From the NCBI GenBank assembly GCA_965178125.1, contig OZ237741.1, forward strand, positions 124,001-188,000: a DNA stretch of 64,000 nucleotides, given 5' to 3'. The notes under the pieces were generated by a model, which saw only the letters and a program-made list of their open reading frames with translations, did no database searches and had not been told where the DNA came from. Shown here in pieces: positions 1 to 13,100 of this stretch. Source of the DNA: Bilabrum cf. latius. Its lineage: Eukaryota; Bigyra: Bicosoecida; Bigyra; Bicosoecida. Each line of letters starts with the position of its first letter. Positions within the stretch are counted from its first letter, which is position 1. Made by a program: the position numbers and the translations under genes.

Positions 1-1
1 C

Positions 2-874
2 AACCCCGGTCTGCAGCTGGCCCTGGCTCCCAACCCGCGCGCCCGTGACGAGGCCATCGACAGGGCCAACATGTATCCTGGGAGGGCCCTCCCCGCCCAC
101 CTGCAGTTCAACGCGGCGCTGGAGGGGGAGCAGGAAGGCCCGCAGACTGGTTTCACCGACTGGGACGCATGGAACGACGACGCCCCTGGCTCGGCCCGCC
201 GCATGGAGGAGGTGTCGGGCGCGCTCCAGGACGCCCTCGGGGATGGAGGCTTGCCCAAGGCAGTGCTGCCCAAGGGGCTGGAGGACGGTGCGCCCGCCGA
301 GCTGCGAGACGCTGCCCGGGTGCTGGACCAGAACCACATGATGTCTGGGCCGCACAAGGCCGAGGTGATGCAGCACTACGGTGACCTGCTGGGGCGGTTC
401 CGGGGCAAGCACAAGGACGACGGGGACGGGGGCGCTGGTGCCATCGAGCTGGAGGACCACGAGTTCGCTGACCAGCAGGTGGAGTCCTGGCTCGGGGAGC
501 AGAAGGGTGACCTGCAGGAGAGCTGGCACGGGGGTGGCGTGGTGGACCGGGGGGGGATGGGCACGGCGGCCAGCACGGACCACGCGTTTAGGGAGGAGGC
601 TAGGAGCAGCGCCATGTGGGAGGACCCGGACAAGGACCGCGTGTTCCCCACGGCCTCTGACGTGGTGCGGCTGGGTGCCTCGGAGGGGCGGCAGGAGCTG
701 GACGCGGGCTTGGAGGGGACTGCTGGGTCTGCGGCCGGGACGGGTGGCCTGGGGCCCAGCTCTTACGCCAGGTTGCTGTCCCAGCTGAAAGGCAAGGGCA
801 ACCGGGACGCGATCGAGGCGGCGGCAGGGGCAGTGCAGGAGGGGCTGGTGCGAGGGGACGGGAGCAGGCAGTGA
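2..874 (+). CDS. Unknown protein, 3' part only
   Basis: The reading frame is already open at base 2 and ends at TGA (872-874), so the 5' end lies outside the window and about 290 codons are visible. I do not recognise the family. The visible part is hydrophilic and acidic, with short helical stretches such as ELRDAARVLDQNH and a charged FRGKHKDDGDGGAG segment, and no membrane segment or known catalytic motif. It contains no in-frame TAG. Start and function are unknown. It lies in the same orientation as the giant gene that begins 272 bp downstream. Confidence 0.6.
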   Translation, partial: NPGLQLALAPNPRARDEAIDRANMYPGRALPAHLQFNAALEGEQEGPQTGFTDWDAWNDDAPGSARRMEEVSGALQDALGDGGLPKAVLPKGLEDGAPAELRDAARVLDQNHMMSGPHKAEVMQHYGDLLGRFRGKHKDDGDGGAGAIELEDHEFADQQVESWLGEQKGDLQESWHGGGVVDRGGMGTAASTDHAFREEARSSAMWEDPDKDRVFPTASDVVRLGASEGRQELDAGLEGTAGSAAGTGGLGPSSYARLLSQLKGKGNRDAIEAAAGAVQEGLVRGDGSRQ

Positions 875-1146
875 CCGAGTAGGGGGGATGGCAGGCCGAC
901 AAGAGGGTTGTCATGTGCAAGCAGTGGAGGCGGCCGTGGGCTGGTCCAACAGCTGATTTGGAATGCAGTGAATAGATACAGACAATTCCACGATAAATTG
1001 CCGAAGAATTGCTCCGACTCAGCACGCTCGACTGCACTTCGGTAGGCGGTTGCAACCTCGTTTTCACGACGGTTTGAGCACTATCGATAAATACTGCAAA
1101 GATTCGAAACTCTGGGACTGATAAGACCGCGCATCCCAGAAATCCG

Positions 1147-4100
1147 ATGTAGGGTATTTAGACACGACATCACGGTGAGTTTTCTGCAGCCCAAACCCTT
1201 GCTGTACCGGTGCTCTGGCGTTTCGAAATGAATGTCGCTCTACCTTTGTTCTGCATATCGCCGCCCGTTTGTTCGTTTCATGCTTGGTAAATTCGGCTGT
1301 CAAATGTATTGCTCTTTTAGAGGTTTTCCATCCCGTTGCAGAGCTGGAGGATGACATAGATGACCAGGACTTGAATCGTGATAGCGCCGAGTTTACATCG
1401 ACGGCAACAGATCATATTCTACACAATGGCACGGACGGAGTCAGCAGCAATGCGGACATTATTGATGTTCACATGGACAGTCTTATCCCCAAAGGGGTAA
1501 CACCACCCAGAGTAGCTCGGAGACGGCCGCCTGCGCAAGGGAGAGGCATTGAGAACGCCCCCCCAGCACGATTGGATGCAGCGCCAAGCATGCACGAGCG
1601 GCGAGCGAGAAAAGACGTGGGTCCCCGCCAGGCTCTGCGATCTCCAACGGGAGGATTGCGTGTTCCCTCCCTCGTGCCAGGCAAGGAGCGGCCCGGCGGG
1701 CGTCTCAGCATTGCGGACCTCGAGCGGAATCGTCACGAGGTGAGCAGGGACTTTTGTGTGCGCGCGTGCGCCGTTTGTCGGTCGCCCAGCAGATGGGCGC
1801 CACCCCAATTGAGCCTCTGGAGCGCCAAGCGCCTCCTGCCTCCACCGCAATGCACCTCGAAGCATGTCAACTCGCTACGTTCGCACTGCACTGCACTGCA
1901 CTGCACTGAACCCTCGCAGAGATCCGCGCACGCCGCCCAGCAGTCCAAGACGGAGACCGAGCACCGGAGGCAGCAGCGGGCCAGGGCCAGGGAACTGAGG
2001 AGGCAGGCACTGCAGTACGGGGCCGCGCGCTCGCAGCAGCAGCGCCGCGCCTACCAGCGGAAACAGGCCATGCGGCAGGCCATGGAAGCACAGGCCAGGG
2101 CGGCCCTGGGCCAGAGTGCCGTGATGCCAGAGGTGGCTCTGCATGCCCATGCCCATGACCATGACCATGACCATGACCATGACCATGCTGAAGGCGGGAA
2201 TGCCAGCGATCATCACGATGCGCTGGGACCTAATCATCGGGACCACCGTGGGCATGGGCACACGCCACCACGGGTGCGAGCATCCGACCAGGCGCCAGGG
2301 AACAACGAGGGCAGCCCTGATCGCGGGTCTGTCAGCAGAGCCACCTCGCGGCAGACAACCCCGGGGAAGCCTGTACACGGGCTTGGCACGATAGGAGGGG
2401 GGGGCACGGGGGGCAGCATTGACGGCGCACCAGGTCCCCTGGAGCACACGCTTGGGCACCCGCACGCGAGGGGCTTGCAGGTGAGGCATGGTGCGAGCGG
2501 TGTCGACACGAGTAGACCCGCCGAGCAGGAGGGCGAGGAGGGGCAGGAGCCCCTCCCCCTCCTTGCGACTATGCGGCCGTCTGCGTCCTCTTTCGCACCG
2601 TCATCGGCTGTGGAGGCAGAGGCAGCGAGCGCCGCGGTGGGACAGGCTCTCCGTGGACTGGCTGCCACCGCGAGACCCCGAGATGGGGGCAGGCAGGGAA
2701 GTGCCAGCAGTAGTCGGGGCAGGGGCCGGGGCAGATCCCACACGATGCACCCTACGAGGCTCGCAAGGGGCCCGCACACCACCAGCACTGGCAGCCTGGG
2801 GAGGAGGTCGGCGGGGCGCCGCAGCTCGGGCGGCAGGCGGGGCAGCATTCCAGACGTGCGGTCCTCTGTTGACCTCGCCGAGGCCCCCGCTGGAGCGGGC
2901 CACATCCGGATCCAGCTGCAGCCCGTGGGGCTGGGTGGGACACTGGACCCGCCTGCTCCGCTCGCCGACGAGGAACTCGACAGGCTGCTGGCGGAGGCTG
3001 GCATGGGCATGGGGCCAGAGACAGACAAGAAGGGCCCCGGCGGGGGCAGGAGGGGTCCTCAAGTGGCGGCCAGCAGCTTGCTGGGGGCACCGGGCAAGGG
3101 AGGCGGCAGCGGCGCGACCGCCGGATCCTCGGGATCTGCGGTGGCTGCGGGGAGTCGAGGTGGTGCATCCGAGGCCAGTGGGGGAGGCGACAGCGGCGGG
3201 TACAGCGACGAGGAATTCGAAGCGGAGGAGGACGGCGGAGGAACTGCGGGGGGTGCTGGTGGCGCCGATGCTACCGCTACCTCTGCTGTTACTGCACGTG
3301 ATCGTGATCGTGGACTCGCTGCGACAGGTGCTCGTGAATCCAAGGAGCAGGAGGAGGATAAGCAGGGCAGCGAAGATACGACCGGCGGTGCGCCCGGACC
3401 ATCCGCTGGTCGGCCCAAGCCCGAACCAAGATCAAGGTCGAGGGCAAAGCCCAGACCAAAGGTCAGGATCCGCGCGACTGGTGGCAACCGGGCCCTCGGC
3501 TCGCCCAGCCAATCGCAGCGAGCCCCCGCCACCCCCGCCACCCCCGCCACCCCAGGGAGCCGGCTCACTGCCGGAGAGAGGCTCCGGGGCGCCCCTCTCA
3601 AGGCATACATGGAGGCCAAGCGCAAGCAGCTCGCCAGGGAACAGCACCAGAAGAAGGCCAAAGAGGCGAAGGACAGGCGGAAGCGGGAGCTGGCTCTCAG
3701 GAAGCTGCGGGAGGAGGCCCTCAAGCGGGCACCGGCTGCCCCCGTACCGAAGCCAGCCACCAGGACCAGGGCACCGAGGGCTGCGGGCAAGGGCAAGGGG
3801 AAGCGGCCGGGGCGCAGGCGGAGGGCCAGCGGGAGCGGCAAGGGCACGACAGCCGGCACGAGGCCTCGCAGCCGTGCCGCCCGGGGGCGCCAAACCCGGG
3901 GGTTTCCACATGAGGAGGGCAAGCAGGGCGACTCCCCGAGACCTTCTTCTGGTGCATCGCATGCAGGTGCAGGTGTGGCTGCCCCTCCTGCCAGCGAGGA
4001 GGCCCTGGGAGCTGACCTAGACCTTGGCATGCAGGCAGGTGCTCCTCGTCTCGCTACCCCTCCAGACACGCCCGGCCGGGACCTCCCCTCTGAGGAGGTG

Positions 4101-7100
4101 GCAGGCTTGGAGGATGGGAAGGGAGATGCAGGGGGAGAGGGGGGATAGCGCGACGACAGCGCGAGTCGAGAAGGTGCTGAATCCGGTGCAGGCAAGGAGG
4201 TAGACCAGACAGAGGAGCAGTCGGACGCTGCAGATCACAGCGACCCTGAGCTCCGCAGGGGCAGCGAGGTTATCCGCAGGGCGGCCGCTGCACTCCGACA
4301 GGCGCACGAAGATGCGGCTTCCGTAGGCAGCCGTAGCCGAGGCAGCCGGTAGGACGAATCGGGGCCCATTAGGGCCGGTGAGGACAGCCCTGACCGGTCT
4401 GGGTCCAGCTAGTCTAGCGGCGTGGGTGCCAGCCAGGAGTCTCCTGGGCGCCGTGAAGTGGCATCACTGGGCGGGGTCAGCCGGCGTAGCAGCGTGTACT
4501 CTGTGGTATCAGAGTCCGAGGCCCGCGCGGGTCGACCGGACACACCTGTAGGAACAGGTGCGGATGCATCTGATGCTCTAGAGGACGGCGGCAGTGCTTA
4601 GGACGATGATAATGATTATGATGAGGATGATCGGGCGGACCGCGGCAGCATGCAGGAAGAGAGCTTCCACAGTAGCAGAGATGGGGAGAATGACGACGAG
4701 GAAGAGGAAGAGGCCGATCAGGAACAGCAGGATCGGCCAACTGACCCCTACCGCTCCTCATCCCCCTCCTATGCGGGCCACTCCCCCAGCCCTAGCCCCA
4801 GCCCGCGCACCGAGGCCCGCGAGGCCTCAATTGCAGCCCTGCGTGCCCGCGGAGACGCTCTGCTACTGGGCTAGACCGGTCCGCTGGGCAGAGCCGTGTC
4901 GGGGGACGAGTCGAGTGAGCTGTAGGGGCAGGGCACGTCCACGGATGCCAGCTGGCGGGACCAGGAAGCCACCACCACGGATGCGTCAACCGCCACACCA
5001 GGTCGGGAGGCAGTAGGCAGGCTCGCCAGCGAGGACCAGGAGCATGAGCCGGAGGACCAGGAGCGAGAGGCTCGGCTCAACCGCAGCAGTGCCAGCCAGG
5101 GCCAGGGCCAGGCGCAGAGAGATAGCCGGGTTGTTCCCTTGCCTCGTGCCTCGATGGAGTCCGGACTGTCCATGCAGGGCGGTGACGAGTCTTCAAGCGT
5201 CGGCGAGCAGCAGGAGCGGGGGCAGCTGGACGAGAGCCGCAGCACGATGGACACCATGGAGGGACTCGGCCCCGAGGAGGCGGCGGCAGCTCGCCGGGCG
5301 GAGCGGGAGTTCGAAGAAGCCAAGGAGGCTCTATTGCGGGCGAGGGAGGCTAGCAGTGGCAGGCGCCGAGGTGGTGACCGTGGGGGCGGCGATGAGGGCG
5401 GGCGGTAGAACGATGCAGATGCACCCAGCGGCGTGATGGGTCCGAGGTCGGCTCATGGGATGCGCCGCAGAGTCGACGAAGAGGAAGAGGACGACGAGGC
5501 TGAGGACGGCATGCAGGCCCTGAGTGGCGGTGGTGGGCCCAGCAGCCTCGCCGCAGTGGATCGCTTGAAGCAGGACGTGGAGAGGATGAAGAGCACACTG
5601 CGGGGGAGCGACCGAGCGGAGGAAGCATGGCGGGAACGGGCTGCAATTGATGCGCACACCGACACTGCCCGCGATGACTCACAGATGGAGGGTCGAGGCA
5701 GGCCGCCCATGTCCAAGGAGAAGGCCCGTCTCGAGGAGGTGCTGGCACATGCACGGGCCGTAGCGGAGAAGGCAGCGGCAGACGCGGCTGCGAGCTAGTC
5801 CCGAATCGACCAGATGAAGCAGAGGGGGGCGAGGAGGAGGGCCCGGCTGCTTTCAGGGAACAACGACGGGGGCCAGGCCGCGCGCTCCCCCTCGTCCTCG
5901 ATCGGGGGGGGTGGCCCCGGTGCATCGACTCGCAGCAGGCCACCGAGTGGGGGATCCACGCCTGCGGGGAGTCCACTGAGGCAGGCTGCCGACGCAGATG
6001 GCATTGCACTGCGGCACGACCGCTCCAGGAGCAGGGGTTCCTCGGTCGGGTCCAATGAATAGGACGGGGAGGCCAATTCGCCGGGCGGGCGGAAGAGGCT
6101 GCCGGTGGGCGGTGTGGAGGAGGGTCTGGAGGCCTACTTGGGCGACGAGGGCGCGCTTGATGGTGCTGGGCACGAGGGCGAGGACGAGGGGGAGGACTCG
6201 GCGGAGAGCGACGGCATGTGGAGCGACAGGGAGCCTGCCGAGATGTCAGGGGGCTCACCGGGGCGGGCTCTCACCATGGGCCGGTCGCCCCATGGAACCG
6301 GCAGCATCGGGGCAGGATCTCCGCCGCGCTCCGGAGGAGATCGGTTGACGGAATCGCAGCAGTTGCGGAGGAAGCTGGACGATGGGAACAGCATCTTGGC
6401 GAGGGTTCGTGCGGGCGAGTTTGGCGCGTTGAGCGGGCTGCGAGAGAGGCTGCGGGAGGAGGACATGGAGCGGGAAGAGAAGGAGAAGGAGAAGCAGAGG
6501 GAAAGTGGAGAGAGAGAGGAGGAGCAATCGGATGCTTCGATACCGAGAGACGGACAGCCCTTGGATGCTGATGATACTGGCAAGCGTGACCGCACTGATG
6601 ATGCCGATGGCACGCAGGCAGCACCGGAGCAAACAGAGCTCGGCAAGGCATCTCCGACAAGCCGCGGCGGTGCAGCACCTGCCTCTGGCATTGAGCGGCT
6701 CCCTGACGCAGAAGACGACTTAGAGCAACGTGAGGATGGCGCGGCAGACGTGCAGCAGAGTGCCAGTCTTGAGAATGATGGCGAGCAGAGAGCGGCCATG
6801 GTTCCATCCACGGCTGCAGAGTCAGAGTCACGGTCGCAGGCAGAGCCACTGGCAGCCGGTGGGCATGAAGCAGAGGGCGGGTTCGCCCTCAGCCCCGAGT
6901 CCTCCGCAGCGCTGCCCATCGACACCAAGGCGAGGGCCGAGGTGGCTGTGAGGCTGTGGGAAAGGGAGGAGCAGGAGCAGGAGCAGTCCAAGCAACAATC
7001 ACAGCAGCAACCGCTGCAGCATGGCCAGATCCCAGACATTTCGCCCAAGGGCTCAGATGAGGCTGGTATTACCGGTGCTGAGCCGTCTTCTGCACTCTCG

Positions 7101-10100
7101 CGAGACGCCATGGCTCGCACCACTGCACACCACGATGCTGACGCCCCGACCACGGGCATCGGCGCGGAGGAGTCGCTGCCTGCGCCTCGAGAGCGCACGG
7201 CAGGCGAGCTTGCTGACGCATTGCGGGCCGCGGTGCAGGACCTGGAGATGGTGCGTGAGCGTGAGCTGGAGGTGGAGCGGGCCGTGGCAGAGGCGGATCG
7301 CTTGGAGCAGCAGGCCGCGGCCGATTTCCTGGAGCAGGCTCGACAAGAGGAGGTGCGGTAGGCAGAAGAGGCCCTGCGGATGCAGGCCATGAGGGAGGCA
7401 GCCGAGGAGGAGGTGGAGGCCAGGGCAGCCGCGCTGGCGATCGCCGCCGAGGAGGAGTACTCGGCCAAGGTCGCGGCAGAGCAGGCGAGGGCGGATGCAG
7501 CGGAGCAAGCGCTGAGGGAGCTCTCGACCAGAGACAGCGGGGCGCAGACGGCGCAGGAGCCCGTCAGGGCGGCAGCTGGCACGCAGATGGCCCCCGGCGA
7601 CCTCCCTGGTGTCGATGCCAGCGAGGGACAGGGACAGCAGGAGGGCGAGGAGCCTCCGGTGGCAGCAGCCGACGTGCTGGAGGCGGTGCGGGGGGCCATC
7701 GATGCAGTGGGACATCGGCAGCAGCAAGAGTCCGCGGCAGAGGCATCGGCCCGGCAGACTGCAGACCGCTTGGTGGCCGAGGCCGTGGGCCAGGCGGTGG
7801 CCAAAGGGGTGGCTGAAGCCGTGCGGGATGCCAGCAGGGAGGCGGCGGACGCGGCTGCGAGGGCCGTGGGTGAGGCAGCTGCGAGCGTGCTGGGCCACAG
7901 GGGGCCAGGGGCTGGCCCTGGTCTATCACACGGGCACGGGCACGGGCATGGGCATGGGCATGGGCACCTAGGAAGCAGCGGAAGGATCGTGGGGGTTCAG
8001 ACACATCCTCCGGTGGCTGGTGGCAGCGGGCACAGCGGGGAAATAGAGGAGCTGCGACAGGGACTTCGGCCCCAGGCCAGTGTGGGCAGCCTGGGGCAGC
8101 TGACCTCGGCTCCGTCCATGTACACGATGGACTTTGACGAGGAGGACGAGGAGGACGAGCACGATGAGGGGGGTGGCGACGGTGAGAGCGAGGAGCACTC
8201 TCCCCAGCAGAGGGCGCAGGGTAGGCCCGCGGCTCTGTCCGAGTCCGCGGGCCGCACACCCCGCAGCGTGTCGTTCGCCCGTGGTGGGCAGGAGGGCGGC
8301 GGGCGTGGGTCTGCGGGGAGCGGCGTGTTCGAGATCGACGACGAGGAAGGGGTGGTCACGTCGCCGCTGGGGCACAGCAGCGTGAGTGCTGGGGGGAGGC
8401 GGTTCGGCGGGCAGCAGCAGGACGACGACGACGGCAGCATCGCAGAGGAGGAGGACGCCGCGGCGCATGCCTCAGGTGCCTCTCTGCAGCACAGGCGAGG
8501 CGCGCTGGGCAGGCAGGACTCGCTGGCCTCCATCCCTGAAGAAGAGGACGCCACCAGCGGTCGGCATGGTGGTGCTCCGGGCGCAGTCGCTGGCAAGGCA
8601 GACGAGATCGAGGACGAGGAGGAGCAGGCAGCGGCGGTGGCTGCAATCTCCCCGCATCACTCGCGCCGATCGGGTGCTCCCCCCTCTGAATCCATGGCTG
8701 GCAGCACCAGCTCCTCCTCCATCGAGATGGACGCGAGTGTGGGCACTGGTGGGAGGTCAGGAGCACTGGGGCGGTCTGGCAGGGGGGAGACCTCGCAGGT
8801 GGACGAGACGTCGTACTCCTACACGGAGCCGGGGGACGCGGACGACACCAGGGGGCATGGCATGGGTATGTCTGTGTCAGAGCTGGCCAAGTCAATCGCG
8901 AGCGAGGGCGGGCCGGGAGCCGCTCGGAGGTACGACACGGGCCGCTCCGTGGCCACTGGATACACGGACGATTTCGAAGACGAAGACGAGGATGGGTCCA
9001 CCTCACGGAAGCAGCAGCAGCAGCGGCAGCATGATGCCTCTGGCCAGGGCCCTGGGAGCCTCTCCACCTCCCTCACCGACGTGGCATCGGAGCCTGATCC
9101 TCTAGACCACGGCGGGCGGGCTGCCTCGGGTGCGGGAGCCGCAGACGATCACGTGCTTCAGTTCCGCAGGGGACTGGCCTCCCGCCTGCGACGGGCCCTC
9201 GCTGTGCTGGACACCAGGGCAGCTGCACTGCGCTCGCAGTCCAAGCAGGGCCAGGGGCGTGGTGCCAGCGGTCCAATGCTCCGGGCTCGGCTGGCCCAGA
9301 TCGATGCACAGCGCGCGGAGGCCAAGGCATAGGCCTACAGGGAGCTGCACGCCTTCGTGGCGGAGATGAGGGGCGAGCAGGAGCAGGAACACGGAGGGGA
9401 TGGCAAGCATCTGGAGGAGTCAACGGGGCAGGAGGCCGACGTGATGCTCCGTGACCTGGCAAACCGAGCGGCTGGGAATCACCAACACCAGCAGCAGCAG
9501 GGGCAGCAGCATGCAGGGAATGCCGCCGCCCCGGCTGGTACAGCTTCGGAGCAGGCAGTTGCAGTGCTTGGGTCCTCCCTTCAGCTGACCAACCAGCTGC
9601 TGGGCCGGCTGGTCGCAGGGTTGGACGCAGGGGCGACTCAGGCGCAGAGGGCGGCGCAGCAGCAGCAGCAGCAGCAGCAGCAGGCTGACCGGCCATCCGA
9701 TCCCTCCGAGCATGGCGCGGCCTACACCGCCGTGGAGGAGGAGGAGGAGGGGGGCTCCAGCAAACACGGCGGGGAGGAGCTGCACAGCGCACATAGCGCG
9801 CACAGCGGGCAGACCTAGGGCGAGGGCAGCTCCAAGGATGGCGCTCCTCCCGGCTTGCGCGCCATGAGCTCTGCCCATAGCTTTGGCATGCACTCGCAGG
9901 GCAACGCGTCGGAGGGGACTGATGGATACCGGTTCGAGGGCCGTAGAGCCACTGAGCAAAACCCCGAGCACGGCGATGGCAGTCCTGGTGGGCCCCAGAT
10001 GGTTCGGGCTGACTCCATGCCTCTGCCGCTGAGCATGCTCCTCCCCGGGCCCGCGCATTCATCGGCAGAACTGCATCGATCCTCTGCTTCGTCGAGCAAG

Positions 10101-13100
10101 GGCGGGCACAAGGGCGATGACAGTGCATCCGATGGCAGCGGGTCAGGGTCGGGCGGCGTACATGTCGTCGCGGCTGGATCCAAGGAATCTGGCGGGTCCG
10201 CCTTCTCGGGGCAGCATTTCGACCATGGCTTTGACAGTGTCCACTCGCCCAAGTTGCATCCTGATCCGCAGCAGCACCTTGACGAGCCGCACGGTGATGC
10301 TGCCGATGAGCATCGGTCGGAGGTGCAAGAAGCCACTGGCTTGGTGGGTGCCGATGGCAGCAAGCTAATGAGCCACGGCCGGCTGTCCCAGAGCGCGAGC
10401 AGTCTGGGCAGCGAGAGCCAGGGCGGGTACGAGGACGAGAGCTTCGAGGAGGAGGGAGAGGGCTCGCTCTCTGCGTCGGGTGCGTCCAGGGCGGATGGCA
10501 AGCCGGCGAGCCAGGGCCAGCGCGAGGCAGAGGGCAGCAGAAACGACGAGGAGGAGGAGTCGATTCCCAGCGAGGAGTCCATCTCGGAGGAGAACGAGGA
10601 CGACGACGTATTGCATCGTGAACAGCAGCGTAAGCACCACGGCGACCAGCCTGGTGCAGCGGCCAGCATCGCCGGGCTCACCCAGCCGGATTCCTAGACA
10701 TCCGTTGTGGATGCCGAGCGGCGGGAGGCCGGTCGTGACCATGACCAGAACCAGAGCGAGGATCAAGACAAAGACGAGTCGAAGAGCCAGCAGCCAGATG
10801 GAGCCCAAGAGGCCCAAGAGGATCAGAAGCGGCAGCCTGGCGCGAACCTAGACCAGACAGGCGACGGCAAGCAAAGCGATGAGGTCGGCGGCCAGACTCA
10901 GGACGCAAACAGGGCTGCAGCTGCCAATGATCCCTCGGCTGAGCGAGCAGCAGGGGCCCATGCTGGAGATTCCACTCCCCAGCTCCGGTCGAGCTAGGGG
11001 GACATAGCCGGCGGCGCCGATGGCAAGCAGCCCTCCCCCTCGCCCTCGCCCGCCCCTGCAGCAGGTGATATGGCTGACCTTCTCGCCGCCTCGCTCATGG
11101 ACCAGGCCATCGAGGCGGCCGCGAGAGAGGCAATGGCGCGCCGGGAACAGCGATCCGGGGAACAAGAGGGCGACGGGACCGGGGCGGGTGACGATGGTGG
11201 CGTTGGCACCAGTGACAATGAGGCAAGGACGCAGGCGCAGGCGCACTCGCCCGATTCCATCGTCGAGGGCTTCGCGGCCCAGGCGCAGGCCCAGCTCGGC
11301 GATGATGCCATCGGTGATGCCGTGGCTCAACACCGACCCGCGGAGGTAGACACGGGCCGGCACTCGGCGGTAGGTTCGCTCAGCTCGCCCTCTAGTTCCC
11401 CGGGCCACAAGCACCTGCAGGGGACCCCGGCTACCTGGGGTCCCGAGGGCGAGGCAGCCGAGGTGGTGAGCGCGGCCGTCGATGAGGCCGGGGAGGAGGC
11501 CGGCATGAGCGGTCCTTCTCCCAGGCGAGCCTCCTCCCCGCGGTCTCCCACCAGCGCGGGCAGCGGCAGCAGCAGCCTATCCCCCCGATCTCCCAGGGCA
11601 AGGCCCGCGGAGGCGCCCTGGCACCACCAGGGCAAGCCTGCCTCCATCTCCCCCGGACCCAGCCCAGGGGACCGCGACAGGTCCGGGTCCGGGTCTCTCA
11701 GCCCGGGCTCATCCCATGCCCCCGCACCGGGGTCACCCAACGCGGGCCCTCTATCCCCGCGCAGCACCGGCACCCAGGACAGCGGCAGGACATCGCCCCG
11801 CACGTCCACCTCGGAGGACGGCGAAGGGGCCAGCACCGAGGACACCGACCCCGACGCTGATCTGTACGACTTCGATGATGCTCCCGCCGCGCATGCAGGG
11901 GGGAGCGGGGGGCACGCGGGAGCGCTGCCCCCGCTGGCCCCGCCCGCCCCTGGTGCCCAGGGAGCAGATGCGGGGGCCGATGAGCAGAGCACGGGCGCGG
12001 TGAATGCCGGTACCCGCGTGGCGATCGACCCCGCAGAGCGCATGGCAGCCACTCGTGAGGAGGCGGTGCAGACGTGGAGGCGGGAGGTGGGCCAGCACCT
12101 TGACAGGGCCCTCGCGGCCGCTCGGCTGGACCAGCCCCCGTCTCCTATGGAGGGGCAGGACGGTCGCGAGGCCGCCCTCCCTCTGCTCCTGGACGCGCAG
12201 GAGCCCCTCGGGCTGCAGGACTTTTTGGATGCAGAGAACAGGAGAAGGGAGGGGTCGACGGGAGAGACCGACGGGACGGCGGGGGATGAAGAGAACGGGG
12301 CGTGGTGGGTGCATTCTGGGGGCGAGGCCGCTACGATGCTGCGGAAGCTTTGGCACGATGCCGCGAGCATCTGGCTGAGGCAGGCTGCGGAGGCTGGCTC
12401 GGTGACCTTGATCGAGGTGGACGCGGCTCCCCGTGCTTCCGAGAGCGGGATGGAGGGAGAGGAGGACGAGACGGAGCTATCCCCGCGGCTGGCCCTGGTG
12501 GTCAGAGAGGACACCAGGGCACGGCTGGAGCAGTACCTAGTCAAGTATCACAGGGGCTGCGCGGGGCTGGGCCAGCCACTGGAGGCCGTGAATGCCGCTG
12601 CCAGAGTGAACGCGCTGAGCCGTCTGCAGGCCAAAGAGGACGTGAAGGAGTGGGACCCCGTGCGGCGTGAGGAGCACTGGGTGGTGGGCGACCTGGGGCT
12701 CGCGGTGCTCAACGGGGTGTTGGCCGAGCTGGCTGCTGATCTGACGGCGAGTCTCTCGGGTCCGGCGGGGAGTGCCGGAGGGGCAAGCGATGGTGTCGCG
12801 CCCGAGGACGGGTCTGGGGAGTCCAGGGGCGTGTTTGAAACCAGGGGGCAGTGCGCGCTGCGGATGCGGCCGGGCCAGCTGCTGCTGCATGCTCCCAGCG
12901 ATGTGCGGCAGCAGGCCCTGCTCCGCGCCGGGCCCAGGCGCCCCAGCGGAGTGGCGGAGAGCCAGGCCTCCCAGGACATGAGGGAGCAGGATGGCAGCCC
13001 AATCGCGCAGGGGCCTGGTGGAGAGGACCGGGCTGGTGCCGGTGCCGGTGTCAGCGCTGGATTGAGTGGGGGCGGGGGTGGGGGTGGCAGCAACCTGTCG

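Noticed and set aside
6134-7804. Long Ser/Ala-rich antisense ORF (556 codons)
   Set aside because: It is the shadow of the Gly/Ala/Glu-rich giant gene in GC-rich DNA. Its composition is a mirror of the sense codons and it has no recognisable domain.
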